A DNA stretch of 12,450 bases, taken from contig CALPMR020000061.1 in NCBI GenBank assembly GCA_943324725.2, forward strand, positions 1-12,450, written 5' to 3'. The stretch comes from Bordetella parapertussis. GTDB taxonomy: Bacteria > Cyanobacteriota > Cyanobacteriia > PCC-6307 > Cyanobiaceae. The translations under genes and the position numbers were made by a program. The first letter of the stretch is position 1. Every line of letters starts with the position of its first letter. Positions 1 to 7,040 of the stretch are shown here, one piece after another. The notes below the pieces were generated by a model. That model was not told the origin of the DNA and did no database searches. It saw nothing but the letters and a program-made list of their open reading frames with translations.

Positions 1-38
1 AGCGAAAAGAAAACCGGGAAGCGCGCTGCTGCGCAGCC
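1..38 (-). terminator. Possible weak terminator after the secreted small protein gene
   Basis: On the minus strand a 5-bp GC stem (GCTGC at 33-37, GCAGC at 25-29, loop GCA) is followed by a pyrimidine-rich tail containing TTTT twice within 1-20. It lies about 70 bases after the stop of the minus-strand gene ending at 105. The stem is short and the T runs are interrupted, so this is only a candidate. Confidence 0.25.
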
Positions 39-104
39 TATTGAAATGAAGTGACATTTGCTGTTAAGTAAATTTGCTCAAAGAATCAACCAAGCCAAAA
101 ACTC

Positions 105-437
105 TTATGGATCAGTGGAAAAAGAACCAGTGGGAGAGTTTGGTGGATTTGAAGTAATTCTTGAGGAGCCGTTGATGCCCACGGAGAGATTGCCAGAGTT
201 AAATGCTGAAGTGGCAGCAGAAGGGCGAATCGGAGGAGTAGGATTTGGGGTCACTACAATGACCGGTGGTGGCACAAATGTAGACGGAGGTGCTGGCCTG
301 GCATGCGCCACCCCGGCCATCAGCACAGGCGAGGCGGAGGCGATGGCGCCCCAGGCGATTCGAGAAGCGAGACGCACGAAACTCACGACAGCCAAAACGT
401 GTATTGCGATTTTACGCCATTTTGGCGGATATGGCAA
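105..437 (-). CDS. Small Pro-rich secreted protein, unknown function
   Basis: Unrecognised protein of 110 residues. I start it at TTG (437) because a good SD, AAGGAG at 446-451, lies 8 bases upstream and overlaps the stop of the preceding minus-strand gene; TTG at 440 is also possible. The N-terminus has a basic patch (KWRK) and then a long hydrophobic stretch ending in AHA, like a signal peptide or membrane anchor. The rest is low-complexity: rich in Pro, Ser, Thr and Asn, with PPP and NPTPP patches and no Cys. It is probably co-transcribed with the 451-1548 gene, and both products appear exported. Its DNA is visibly AT-richer and uses more A/T-ending codons than its neighbours, which could mean weaker constraint, recent origin or transfer. 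A plus-strand frame overlaps it but lacks an SD and protein-like features. Confidence 0.5.
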   Translation of the reverse strand: MPYPPKWRKIAIHVLAVVSFVRLASRIAWGAIASASPVLMAGVAHARPAPPSTFVPPPVIVVTPNPTPPIRPSAATSAFNSGNLSVGINGSSRITSNPPNSPTGSFSTDP

Positions 438-450
438 CAAAGGCGCTCCT

Positions 451-1548
451 TCAGTTGCCGAAGAAGCCACTTCGCAGACTGTCTCCCCAGCCGATGCTGA
501 GCACGCCAACCGTGCCGAACGGTGTTGAATCGAACAAATCCGCCGCCAGCAGGTTCACGAAGATCGGCAGGGTGCGGAAGGGGATGAAGGAAAGGTTGAT
601 GTTGGTGCTGCGGCTGCTCTGGCCCACCGACACGCCCACGTTGGGCAGGACCTCCACACCGGCGGCCATGAAGAAGCCGCTGGTGGAGGTGTTGAAGTTG
701 GCGTCGATCGCCGAAAAGCTGCTGCCGCCAGTGCCGGCGCTGAGCTGCAGCACCTGCTTAAACGCCGGATCGTTGCGCCGCAGGGGCAGGGCCATCGTGA
801 CGGCGCCCTCACCAGTGATCGGGGTCTGGCCGGGCTCATTGCCATAGGAATAAGCATCCAGCAGGCCTCCACTGACAGCCACCTGCAGATCCGGGCGATT
901 CACCAGGATGCGGCCGGCCGCCAGGCCGACGCTGCCGTTGGCATTGAGATTCTTGATGCTGCCGATGCCCCAGTTCACCTCCAGGCCGAGGCTGCGCACC
1001 GGATCCCCGAGGCCGAAGCCGAGGTTGATCGATCCATCCGGCGATCCACCCCGCTGCTTGCCGGGGGTGCCGGCCGAGCCAGCGATGTAATAGTCGCCCC
1101 AGCCGCCCACATAGCCGGTGGGCACACCGCCACCCAGGGAGGGGCGGATCAGGTAGGGCGGCTGGATGCGGGCCGCCGCCACCGCCTGGGCATCAGCGGG
1201 CTGGCGGGATTCGCTCAGGCTGGCGGAAGAGGGAGCGGTAGCGCTGGCAGCAGTGGCACTGGCAGCAGTGGCGCTTGGAGCAGTGGCGGTGGCGGCAAGC
1301 CCGGCAGCAGAGCGCTCGATCGGAATCAGGCTGCGGCGGGGGGCCGGCGCGGCCAGGGCCACCCCGCGCCAGCTCTCCCCTGGGGCGGAGTCCGCCTCGC
1401 CGCCGGCGGGAACGGTGATCGTGCGCCAGCGCGGCGCTGCCGGCGCCGAGACCAATTGCACGCCAGCAGCTTGCACGGCAGCAGCCGAGCCACTGCAGCC
1501 AAGGCCCATGCCCAGAGCCACCAGGATCAGGGTGGCTGACAGACGCAC
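451..1548 (-). CDS. Exported protein with beta-barrel-like C-terminal half, unknown function
   Basis: 365 residues from a GTG start; I cannot name a family. Residues 1-27 look like a signal peptide: R2, hydrophobic 5-17, small residues to about 27. C18 is preceded by GLG, a poor lipobox, so ordinary signal peptidase cleavage near 27 is more likely than lipidation. Residues 28-125 are low-complexity and Ala-rich, with an Ala/Thr/Ser repeat at 86-105. Residues 130-360 are rich in Gly, Asn and Ser with alternating hydrophobic and polar positions (for example LGLEVNWGIG, VLPNVGVSVGQ, TVGVLSIGWG), the pattern of amphipathic beta strands in an outer-membrane barrel or surface protein. It lacks the classic aromatic C-terminal residue, ending FFGN. 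Its stop overlaps the SD of the small secreted gene downstream, suggesting an operon. The divergent Tic20-family gene lies 129 bases away. Confidence 0.65.
   Translation of the reverse strand: MRLSATLILVALGMGLGCSGSAAAVQAAGVQLVSAPAAPRWRTITVPAGGEADSAPGESWRGVALAAPAPRRSLIPIERSAAGLAATATAPSATAASATAASATAPSSASLSESRQPADAQAVAAARIQPPYLIRPSLGGGVPTGYVGGWGDYYIAGSAGTPGKQRGGSPDGSINLGFGLGDPVRSLGLEVNWGIGSIKNLNANGSVGLAAGRILVNRPDLQVAVSGGLLDAYSYGNEPGQTPITGEGAVTMALPLRRNDPAFKQVLQLSAGTGGSSFSAIDANFNTSTSGFFMAAGVEVLPNVGVSVGQSSRSTNINLSFIPFRTLPIFVNLLAADLFDSTPFGTVGVLSIGWGDSLRSGFFGN
1236..1295. repeat. Four tandem 15-bp units inside the barrel-like protein gene
   Basis: Consecutive 15-base units start at 1236, 1251, 1266 and 1281, each close to CAGTGGCACTGGCAG on the plus strand; the first is the most divergent at its start. 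Because the unit is a multiple of three it encodes a periodic Ala/Thr/Ser linker (ATASA-like) at about residues 86-105, between the signal peptide and the barrel-like part. Unit number could vary between strains without shifting the frame. Confidence 0.75.
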
Positions 1549-1571
1549 GGCACCCCGAACACAATCAACTC

Positions 1572-1577
1572 AGTGTA
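1572..1577 (-). promoter_or_regulatory. Possible -10 element for the exported barrel-like protein gene
   Basis: On the minus strand TACACT lies 23 bases upstream of the GTG start, matching four of six positions of TATAAT. I see no convincing -35 at the right distance, so this is a weak call. Confidence 0.2.
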
Positions 1578-1677
1578 GGGGTGTCAGCCCGATCCAGGCC
1601 AGCTCTCGGCGGGCCGGAGTCGAACCAGGGAAAGGGCCACCGCCGCACTCCTAGCCTTGACGCCTCAACGGCTCCCC

Positions 1678-2142
1678 ATGACCGACCCCCCGATCTGGCA
1701 GCGGCTGCTGGCCGCCCTCGCCTACCTGTTGCCCCTCAGTGACGCCATTCCCTTCGGCAAGGCGTTGCTGCTGCAATTCCCTGTCCTCCAGCTGCTGGCC
1801 CTGCCAGCCCTGCCGCTGATCAGCCTGCAGCAGGCCATTCCCTTCGGCGGGCTGGTGGTGTTTCTGGCGCTCTACCTGCTGGTGGTGCGCAACAGCCAGG
1901 TTCCCTACCTGATCCGCTTCAACGTCCTGCAGGCGATCCTGCTGGACATCATCCTGGTGCTGCTCACCCTCGCCTTCGACACCCTGCTCAGCCCCCTGGG
2001 CGCCAGCTTCGCGGTGCGCACCCTGGAGAACACGATCTTCCTCGGCACCGTGATGCTGGTGCTGTTCGCCCTGGTGCAGAGCCTGCGGGGCAAGGAGGCC
2101 GACATCCCCACCGTGTCCGAAGCGGTGCGGATGCAGCTGTGA
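1678..2142 (+). CDS. Tic20-family membrane protein
   Basis: A 154-residue polytopic membrane protein of the Tic20/Ycf60 family. Plastid Tic20 is a core part of the inner-envelope protein import channel; the role of cyanobacterial homologues is not settled. The start of the protein (PIWQRLLAALAYLLPLSDAIPFG), the central block IPFGGL...LLVVRN, the segment VPYLIRFNVLQAILLDI at 76-92 and the C-terminal DIPTVSEAVRMQL are typical of the cyanobacterial family. Hydrophobic segments lie near 10-20, 28-50, 57-71, 83-100 and 118-134. I use ATG 1678; a TTG 21 bases upstream in frame would add seven residues but has no SD. The family normally begins close to the WQR motif. rpsF follows on the same strand 147 bases later. 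Confidence 0.88.
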   Translation: MTDPPIWQRLLAALAYLLPLSDAIPFGKALLLQFPVLQLLALPALPLISLQQAIPFGGLVVFLALYLLVVRNSQVPYLIRFNVLQAILLDIILVLLTLAFDTLLSPLGASFAVRTLENTIFLGTVMLVLFALVQSLRGKEADIPTVSEAVRMQL

Positions 2143-2163
2143 TCAGCGCGCTCTGTCCTCGGG

Positions 2164-2210
2164 CCTGGCGAGGCAGCTGTCCTGTGGCCTGCCGAGGCAG
2201 CCGTCAGGCC
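2164..2210 (+). promoter_or_regulatory. Direct repeat and hairpin in the rpsF leader
   Basis: Two 18-base copies at 2164-2181 and 2188-2205 match at 16 positions; both contain CGAGGCAGC. The second copy also sits in a hairpin: GGCCTG at 2186-2191 pairs with CAGGCC at 2205-2210, with an inner TGCC/GGCA pairing possible and CCG triplets in the unpaired part. It lies between the Tic20-family stop (2142) and the rpsF start (2290). It could end the upstream transcript or be part of an autoregulatory rpsF leader; there is no T run after the stem. The function is inference. Confidence 0.4.
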
Positions 2211-2289
2211 CTGAGGTAGGGTTCGAGATTCGTCGCTGATGGAATTTTTCCCTCAGCCCCTCGCGCAGGCGACCACGACGCTTCCGACC

Positions 2290-2667
2290 ATGAGCCAGCC
2301 TTACTACGAAACGATGTACATCCTCCGCCCGGACATTCCGGAGGAGGAAGTTGAAACTCACGTCACCAAGTACCGCGACATCGTCGTTGAAGCTGGTGCT
2401 GAGGTGCTCGACACCCAGATGCGGGGCAAGCGCCGGTTGGCCTACCCGATCGCCAAGCATCGCGAAGGCATCTACGTTCAGCTCAACCACAACGGCGACG
2501 GCCAGCAGGTGGGCCCCCTCGAGCGGGCCATGCGCCTCTCGGAGGACGTGATCCGCTATCTCACCGTCAAGCAGGACGGCCCCCTGCCCACCCCCCGCTC
2601 CCTGACGACCGGCGCCAGCGGCGCTGGCGAAAGTGCGGCGGCCGCCACCGAAACCGTCGAGGCCTGA
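2290..2667 (+). CDS. rpsF: 30S ribosomal protein S6
   Basis: Component of the 30S subunit platform, where it pairs with S18 on 16S rRNA. The 125-residue product carries the S6 signature at the N-terminus ([17 protein letters not shown], residues 4-20), GKRRLAYPI at 46-54, the strand around YVQLNHNGD (62-70) and the [17 protein letters not shown] block at 78-94. A low-complexity tail of Gly, Ala, Ser, Thr and Glu (about 100-125) follows, as is common in cyanobacterial S6. I choose ATG 2290 because family members begin just before PYYETMYI. An in-frame ATG at 2239 would add 17 unrelated residues, and neither start has a clear SD. It stands alone here, not next to rpsR or rplI as in many other bacteria. 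Confidence 0.97.
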   Translation: MSQPYYETMYILRPDIPEEEVETHVTKYRDIVVEAGAEVLDTQMRGKRRLAYPIAKHREGIYVQLNHNGDGQQVGPLERAMRLSEDVIRYLTVKQDGPLPTPRSLTTGASGAGESAAAATETVEA

Positions 2668-2768
2668 GCGCCAAAACCCCAACCGTCGTCGCCTGCGCCT
2701 GGTCCAGAACCTGGCGCCCGTCCGTGGAGTTGTCCTGCTGAGGGCCGCTTCAGGACCAGTCCCGTCGG

Positions 2769-2797
2769 TTGTCCAGAGAATCCAATGCCCTTACAGT
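2769..2797 (+). promoter_or_regulatory. Possible sigma-70 promoter for the coiled-coil protein gene
   Basis: TTGTCC at 2769-2774 and TACAGT at 2792-2797 are separated by 17 bases; each matches four of six consensus positions. Transcription would start about 17 bases before ATG 2821, giving a very short leader. The match is modest but the position is right for the gene. Confidence 0.3.
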
Positions 2798-2820
2798 CCG
2801 CCAACGTGGGCTGCTAGGGC

Positions 2821-3510
2821 ATGAATGATTCCAGTGAGACCAGCTCCGGTGTGCGAAGCCGTGCCCGGGGCATGGGCTCCGATTCCCGCCTGCTTCAGGA
2901 CGCCGGTGATGTCGACCGTCGCTGGTGGGAAGCCGAAAACGGCAGCAAGTCAGCCGCCCGGTCCACGCCAGGCCGGCCAAGCGGCCCGCACCAGCCCGTC
3001 TGCGCCGCCTTCAATCCGCCGCCACCGCCACCACCGCTGAACCCGGAGTGGTTCAGGGTGACCCCTCAGGAATCCGGCACTCCGGAGCCGAAGAGCGGCG
3101 CAGATGGCCCGTCGGCCCCCACAGCGGCTCAGGCCGGCCTCGATGCGCTCACCATGCAGCGCCTTGAGCTGGAACTGGCGGCCAGCCGCGATGAGGCGGC
3201 GGCCCTGCACGAGATGCTCGAGGATCTGCCGGAAATCTTTGAGCGCAAATTCAGGCAGCGCCTGCAGAGCATCCTGGAGCAACAACAGCAGCTGCTCGCC
3301 GACAACCAGGCCCTGAGGGAGCAGCTCCACGCCCTGACACCAGGGGCTCCGGCGGTGGAGACAAGGCCGAGCCGACTGTTGCTGCCGGCCTCCCAGGCGA
3401 GCAGGCCACCGCTGCCTAAGCGCAACCCCCTGGGCGCAACCCTGCGCAAAGTGCTGGGGCTGGGGCGGCCTGCCGCCCCCGAGACGATCGAACCAGACCG
3501 CCTCAGCTAG
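2821..3510 (+). CDS. Unknown soluble protein with Pro-rich linker and coiled coil
   Basis: A 229-residue protein I do not recognise. Residues 1-60 are charged and probably disordered (WW at 35-36). Residues 66-75 hold a seven-proline run followed by LNPEWF. Residues 107-172 are strongly helical and charged, with heptad-like Leu spacing and a four-Gln run (QRLELELAASRDEAAALHEM then EQQQQLLADNQALREQLHAL), a good coiled-coil candidate. The tail has basic LPKRNPLGATLRKVLGLGR at 198-216, which could be an amphipathic membrane- or nucleic-acid-binding helix. There is no signal peptide or membrane span. The ATG at 2821 has AGGG only one base upstream, so the start is uncertain; ATG 2872 is an alternative. 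It converges on argG with only five bases between stops. Confidence 0.72.
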   Translation: MNDSSETSSGVRSRARGMGSDSRLLQDAGDVDRRWWEAENGSKSAARSTPGRPSGPHQPVCAAFNPPPPPPPLNPEWFRVTPQESGTPEPKSGADGPSAPTAAQAGLDALTMQRLELELAASRDEAAALHEMLEDLPEIFERKFRQRLQSILEQQQQLLADNQALREQLHALTPGAPAVETRPSRLLLPASQASRPPLPKRNPLGATLRKVLGLGRPAAPETIEPDRLS

Positions 3511-3515
3511 CCGCC

Positions 3516-4817
3516 TCAGCCAGCCCGATGGCGGGCCGACCACAACCGTGTCGGCAGACCCCAGACATAGATGAAGCCCTCGGCGGCGCGGTGATCGAAC
3601 AGGTCCTCGGCGCCGTAGGTGGCCATGTCCGGCACATAGAGGCTGTCGCTGTCGCTGCTGCGACCGACCACGGTGGCATTGCCGCGATGGAGCTTCAGCC
3701 GCACCCGGCCGTTGACCGTGTCCTGGGTGCGGTCGAGGAAGCCATCAAGGGCCTGCTTGAGCGGGCCATACCAGAGGCCCTGATAGACCAGATCGGCCCA
3801 GCTCATCTCCACCTGGCGCTTGTAGCGCAGCACATCGGCGGCGAGGGTGAGGCTCTCGAGCTCCTGGTGGGCCTTGATCAGCAGCAACAGTCCCGGCGTC
3901 TCGTAGATCTCGCGGCTCTTGATGCCCACCACCCGGTTCTCCACCATGTCGAGGCGGCCGAAACCATGGCTGCCGGCCAGGGCATTGGCGCGCCGGATCA
4001 TGGTCACCGGATCGAGCCGTTCGCCATCGAGGCTCACCGGATTGCCGTGCTCAAAGCCGATCTCCACCATCTGGGGGACGGCGGGGGCGGCCTCGACCGA
4101 GCAGGTCATGGCGTAGATCTCCTCCGGCGGCTCCACATCGGGATCCTCAAGGCTGCCGGCCTCGATCGAGCGGCCCAGCAGGTTGAGATCGATCGAATAA
4201 GGCGACTTCTTGCTCACCGGCGCGGCGATACCGCAGCGCTCGCCGTAGGCGATCGTCTGCTCGCGGCTCATGCCCCACTCCCGGGCCGGCGCCAGCACCT
4301 TGAGCTCGGGGGCCAGGGCGCCGATGGCGACATCGAAGCGCACCTGATCGTTGCCCTTGCCGGTGCAGCCGTGGGCCACCGCATCAGCCCCCACCTCCCG
4401 GGCGATCTCCACCAGCCGGCGGGCGATCAGCGGCCGGGCCAGAGCGGTGGACAGCGGATACCGGCCCTCATAGAGGGCATTGGCGCGGATCGCCGGGAAG
4501 GCGAACTCGGTGATGAAGGGTTCGATCAGATCAGACACGATCGACTGACTGGCACCGGACGCGAGCGCCTTCAGACGAATCGGCTCGAGTTCATCGCCCT
4601 GGCCGAGATCGGCGGCGAAGGTGATCACCTCCTCCACACCCCATTCCTGCTTCAGGTAGGGAATGCAGACGCTGGTATCGACCCCGCCGGAATAGGCCAG
4701 CACCGCCTTGCGGGCCCGGGATTTCGGTGTGGCGGGCTGCTGGTTCGGCTGCGGGCAGAACTGCTGCTGCTGCGAAGACTGCTTCGCTGGCTGTGGCGAC
4801 TGGCCCGTACCCACCAT
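3516..4817 (-). CDS. argG: Argininosuccinate synthase with N-terminal extension
   Basis: Joins citrulline and aspartate with ATP to make argininosuccinate, the penultimate step of arginine synthesis in the cytoplasm. The 433-residue product shows the N-type ATP pyrophosphatase P-loop AYSGGVDTS (41-49), ADLGQGDE (69-76), [19 protein letters not shown] (114-132), [13 protein letters not shown] (149-161), [12 protein letters not shown] (205-216) and [11 protein letters not shown] (285-295). Residues 1-34 are an extra Gln/Pro/Ser-rich stretch with a four-Gln run; the family usually begins only a few residues before the P-loop. No ATG, GTG or TTG lies between this extension and the P-loop except a GTG too close to be usable. 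The chosen ATG has AGGAG 8 bases upstream and overlaps the stop of the upstream membrane protein gene as TGATG; a GTG just before it is the alternative. Coupled translation is likely. Confidence 0.96.
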   Translation of the reverse strand: MVGTGQSPQPAKQSSQQQQFCPQPNQQPATPKSRARKAVLAYSGGVDTSVCIPYLKQEWGVEEVITFAADLGQGDELEPIRLKALASGASQSIVSDLIEPFITEFAFPAIRANALYEGRYPLSTALARPLIARRLVEIAREVGADAVAHGCTGKGNDQVRFDVAIGALAPELKVLAPAREWGMSREQTIAYGERCGIAAPVSKKSPYSIDLNLLGRSIEAGSLEDPDVEPPEEIYAMTCSVEAAPAVPQMVEIGFEHGNPVSLDGERLDPVTMIRRANALAGSHGFGRLDMVENRVVGIKSREIYETPGLLLLIKAHQELESLTLAADVLRYKRQVEMSWADLVYQGLWYGPLKQALDGFLDRTQDTVNGRVRLKLHRGNATVVGRSSDSDSLYVPDMATYGAEDLFDHRAAEGFIYVWGLPTRLWSARHRAG

Positions 4818-5074
4818 CACGGCTGCTCCTGGATCGAATCATCCGATTCTCCCTCCTGGCCGGGCAGGGTCAAATCGGGCGCAGCCGGCAGGGACCAGCG
4901 CCCCAGCACCACCAGCACCATCACCAGGGAGGGCAGCAGCAGCAGACCCCAGACCAGCGAATCTCGGATCACCAGCGGCTCGCTCCAGCGCTGGCCCGCG
5001 GCCACCAGGGCGGCGCTGATCGCCAGGGCGAGGGCCCAGAGCTGAAGAACCTGACGGAGCTTGGCAGAGGTCAT
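4817..5074 (-). CDS. Small two-helix membrane protein upstream of argG
   Basis: An 85-residue unknown protein. Two hydrophobic helices at about 10-27 ([18 protein letters not shown]) and 40-58 ([19 protein letters not shown]) are linked by a short polar turn. An acidic tail ([13 protein letters not shown]) ends the chain. I use ATG 5074; a GTG two codons upstream is possible, and no SD is visible. Its stop overlaps the argG ATG by one base, so the two genes form an operon and argG translation probably depends on ribosomes finishing this gene. The pairing suggests co-expression, but nothing in the sequence links the protein to arginine metabolism. The divergent DUF3134 gene starts 53 bases away. 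Confidence 0.7.
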   Translation of the reverse strand: MTSAKLRQVLQLWALALAISAALVAAGQRWSEPLVIRDSLVWGLLLLPSLVMVLVVLGRWSLPAAPDLTLPGQEGESDDSIQEQP

Positions 5075-5127
5075 CGACACGGGGCGGTAGGGTGGTGGAT
5101 CGGTCCCGCGGAAGCCAGGCAGGCAGT

Positions 5128-5379
5128 ATGAGCATTCTCGACACCATCAACCCCTCGCTGACGCGCTACCGCCGGGACGAACCGGCGCCGGTGCTGCCGC
5201 TGAGGGACGAACCCGATCTGCTCAGTCTGCTCGAGGCCAGTGGCCGGCTGGTGGCCGATGAGGAAAGCGCCAGCACCGATGTCAGCACGGTGGAAGAAGA
5301 AGAACTCTCAGCGCTGATGGGTGAGAAGGAGGACTACAACCAGGCCGACGAGCAGTCTGAAGAAGACTGGGAAGACTGA
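5128..5379 (+). CDS. DUF3134 family protein
   Basis: An 83-residue acidic protein matching the cyanobacterial DUF3134 pattern from memory: NPSL near the N-terminus, [23 protein letters not shown] (19-41), then an acidic part with [10 protein letters not shown] (57-65) and an Asp/Glu-rich C-terminus ending EEDWED. The function of the family is unknown. ATG 5128 starts the protein just before NPSL; an upstream GTG in frame (5092) would add 12 residues that do not resemble the family. A weak purine-rich AGGCAGG precedes the start. It lies 16 bases upstream of mraY on the same strand, so the two are probably co-transcribed. Confidence 0.85.
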   Translation: MSILDTINPSLTRYRRDEPAPVLPLRDEPDLLSLLEASGRLVADEESASTDVSTVEEEELSALMGEKEDYNQADEQSEEDWED

Positions 5380-5395
5380 ACCCGGCCCCGACTCC

Positions 5396-6472
5396 ATGAA
5401 CCGCCCCGATGGCCGACTGGCGGCCGGCCTTCTCGGCCTCATTCTTCTGGCTGGCTGCCTGCTGAGCGATGCCTTGCTGGCCAACTCGATGCTCAGCCTG
5501 CCCCTGCTGCTCAGCGCCGGGATCAGCGCTGGGGTCTGCCGCTGGGGGGTGCCTCGGCTGCGCCAGCTGAAGCTGGGCCAGGTGATCCGCGTCGAAGGGC
5601 CCCAGGCCCATCACAGCAAGGCCGGTACCCCCACGATGGGAGGCCTGCTGGTGGTGCCGGTGGGGGTGCTGATCGGAGCGCTGGTGAGCCCCGGAGATCC
5701 GCGCCTGCTGGCCGTCGCCGCCGTCAGCCTGGCCTACATGGCGATCGGCGCCGTCGATGACTGGCGCAGTCTCACCAAGCGCACGAACACGGGCCTCACC
5801 CCCAGGGGCAAGCTGCTGCTGCAGGGCGGTGCGGCCGTGCTGTTTCTGCTCTGGGCCTGGTTCGGCGGCTGGCTGGGCGGAGGCATACCGGGCGATGTCG
5901 GCCTGCCCTTCGGCTGGATCCTGCCGCTGGGGCTGCTGATCTGGCCCCTGGGGCTGTTCGTGTTTCTGGCCGAAAGCAACGCCACCAACCTCACCGATGG
6001 CCTCGACGGCCTGGCGGGCGGCTGCGGCGCCGTGGTGTTCACCGGTATGGGCCTGCAGCTGATGCTGCGCGGCCATGGCGGCGATCCCGCTCTGGCTGCC
6101 TTTGCGGTGGCGATGGCGGGCGCCTGGCTGGGCTTCCTGAGCCAGAACCACCATCCGGCCCGGGTGTTCATGGGGGACACGGGATCCCTGGCGATGGGGG
6201 CGGCCCTGTCCGCGATCGCCCTGCTCAGCAACAGCCTCTGGCCCCTGCTGCTGATGGGCGGCGTCTTTCTGGCGGAATCCCTGTCGGTGATCCTGCAGGT
6301 GTGGGTGTTCAAAGCCACCAAGGGGCCGGATGGCCAGGGCCGCCGGCTGTTTCGGATGGCGCCCCTGCATCACCATTTCGAGCTGGCAGGAATCCCCGAA
6401 CAGGGTGTGGTGATCGGCTTCTGGGGTGTCAGCCTGGTGTTGGTGCTGCTGGGCCTGGTGCTGCTGCCCTGA
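5396..6472 (+). CDS. mraY: Phospho-N-acetylmuramoyl-pentapeptide-transferase (MraY)
   Basis: Integral membrane enzyme that transfers phospho-MurNAc-pentapeptide from UDP to undecaprenyl phosphate, making lipid I for peptidoglycan. At 358 residues it is normal in length. Hallmarks are [12 protein letters not shown] (72-83), the catalytic [16 protein letters not shown] (119-134, D121 and D122), [15 protein letters not shown] (195-209), [11 protein letters not shown] (258-268, D261) and the [12 protein letters not shown] loop (321-332) with the three-His motif. About ten hydrophobic helices run through the chain, beginning near 8-28. ATG 5396 has no obvious SD, but the N-terminus starts right before the first helix as expected; the DUF3134 gene ends 16 bases upstream. 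It sits outside any mur/fts cluster, as is usual in cyanobacteria. Confidence 0.97.
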   Translation: MNRPDGRLAAGLLGLILLAGCLLSDALLANSMLSLPLLLSAGISAGVCRWGVPRLRQLKLGQVIRVEGPQAHHSKAGTPTMGGLLVVPVGVLIGALVSPGDPRLLAVAAVSLAYMAIGAVDDWRSLTKRTNTGLTPRGKLLLQGGAAVLFLLWAWFGGWLGGGIPGDVGLPFGWILPLGLLIWPLGLFVFLAESNATNLTDGLDGLAGGCGAVVFTGMGLQLMLRGHGGDPALAAFAVAMAGAWLGFLSQNHHPARVFMGDTGSLAMGAALSAIALLSNSLWPLLLMGGVFLAESLSVILQVWVFKATKGPDGQGRRLFRMAPLHHHFELAGIPEQGVVIGFWGVSLVLVLLGLVLLP

Positions 6473-6479
6473 GCAGACA

Positions 6480-6501
6480 GCCTCCGGGCCCGACCGGCGG
6501 C
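6480..6501 (+). terminator. GC-rich hairpin after mraY
   Basis: GCCTCCGG (6480-6487) pairs with CCGGCGGC (6494-6501) apart from one mismatch, with a six-base loop, eight bases after the mraY stop. A C run, not a T run, follows, so it may be an inefficient terminator or an mRNA-stabilising hairpin between mraY and the next gene. Confidence 0.3.
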
Positions 6502-6532
6502 TCCCCCATACACCGAATTCAGGAGTTCAGCG

Positions 6533-6769
6533 ATGGCGTACTTCACCTGGAGGGAAGCGGGCCTCACCGCCGACTGCGCCAGCCTCGATTCGATGGCGGC
6601 CCGCTTTGAAGAGGCGGCCGCCCTGATGCGACGCATGGCCGCCGAGGGTTTCCGGCTGGAGAAGGACAGCCAGGGCCAGCGCATCACCCACCCGGACCCG
6701 GCGGTGTTCGAGGCCTATGGCTTCATCAGCGAGGAAACGGCCGAGCGCCAGCTGACCGTGTTCAACTGA
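6533..6769 (+). CDS. Small conserved-looking protein of unknown function
   Basis: A 78-residue soluble protein. Start ATG 6533 is supported by a good SD, AGGAG at 6521-6525, 7 bases upstream. An amphipathic helix (SMAARFEEAAALMRRMAAEGFRLEK, about 20-44) is followed by a short strand-like QRITHPDPAVFEAYGFISEE (49-68) and the end RQLTVFN. There is no signal peptide, Cys pair or catalytic motif; the single Cys is C15. It resembles small hypothetical proteins I recall from other picocyanobacteria, but I have no name for it. It lies 60 bases after mraY on the same strand. Confidence 0.75.
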   Translation: MAYFTWREAGLTADCASLDSMAARFEEAAALMRRMAAEGFRLEKDSQGQRITHPDPAVFEAYGFISEETAERQLTVFN

Positions 6770-6791
6770 GCGCAAGGCGGGCTGTGAAGCC

Positions 6792-6968
6792 TCAGCGCCG
6801 CAGCAGACCGATCACCCAGACCGCCACGAAGCCCAGGGACGACAGGCCCAGATAGATCAGCGTCCAGGTCTGCAGATCGGCCATCTCCAGGCCGAACGGC
6901 AAAGCGCCACCGGCCGCATCGCCAGCGGTCTGCAGGGCCAGAGGCAGGCTCAAGGTGGTGCGAAGCAT
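6792..6968 (-). CDS. Small single-helix membrane protein, 58 residues
   Basis: Minus-strand frame from ATG 6968 to TGA 6792. The first part (MLRTTLSLPLALQTAGDAAG) is weakly hydrophobic. Residues about 32-55 form one clear membrane helix (QTWTLIYLGLSSLGFVAVWV) closed by a basic LLRR end, so the C-terminus should stay cytoplasmic by the positive-inside rule. An internal ATG at 6884 would give only the helix (30 residues) and has GGAG immediately before it, too close for a normal SD. The size is like that of small subunits of photosynthetic complexes, but I cannot match it to any Psa, Psb, Pet or Ndh subunit I know. It is divergent from purT and convergent with the 78-residue gene. Confidence 0.5.
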   Translation of the reverse strand: MLRTTLSLPLALQTAGDAAGGALPFGLEMADLQTWTLIYLGLSSLGFVAVWVIGLLRR

Positions 6969-7040
6969 GGCGGAACGCTACGTGAAGCCCCGCCGCTCGG
7001 CAGCCCGCAGGGCAGGATCAGGAGATTGGTGACAAGGCCG

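Noticed and set aside
58..528. Plus-strand 156-codon frame
   Set aside because: TTG start without SD; overlaps both minus-strand genes, of which the 105-437 frame has a good SD and a signal-peptide-like start. Composition does not look like a protein.
1495..1497. Lipoprotein cysteine (C18) in the barrel-like protein
   Set aside because: The preceding residues GLG do not fit the usual lipobox; ordinary signal peptidase cleavage is as likely.
1608..1632. tRNA T-arm-like sequence (GGTTCGACTCC on the minus strand)
   Set aside because: No matching acceptor strand, D-arm or anticodon arm can be found upstream; one T-stem pair fails. Probably chance, so no tRNA or att site is called.
3528..5045. 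505-codon plus-strand open frame opposite argG
   Set aside because: It mirrors the argG coding strand in GC-rich DNA; its His/Gly/Ala-rich translation has no domain and argG is unambiguous.
5282..6376. 364-codon minus-strand open frame opposite mraY
   Set aside because: Gln/His/Ala-rich antisense shadow of mraY with no recognisable motif.
6776..6803. Hairpin between the 78-residue gene and the 58-residue gene
   Set aside because: Only 4-bp stems with a bulge and no T run, and it overlaps the end of the minus-strand gene; too weak to list.
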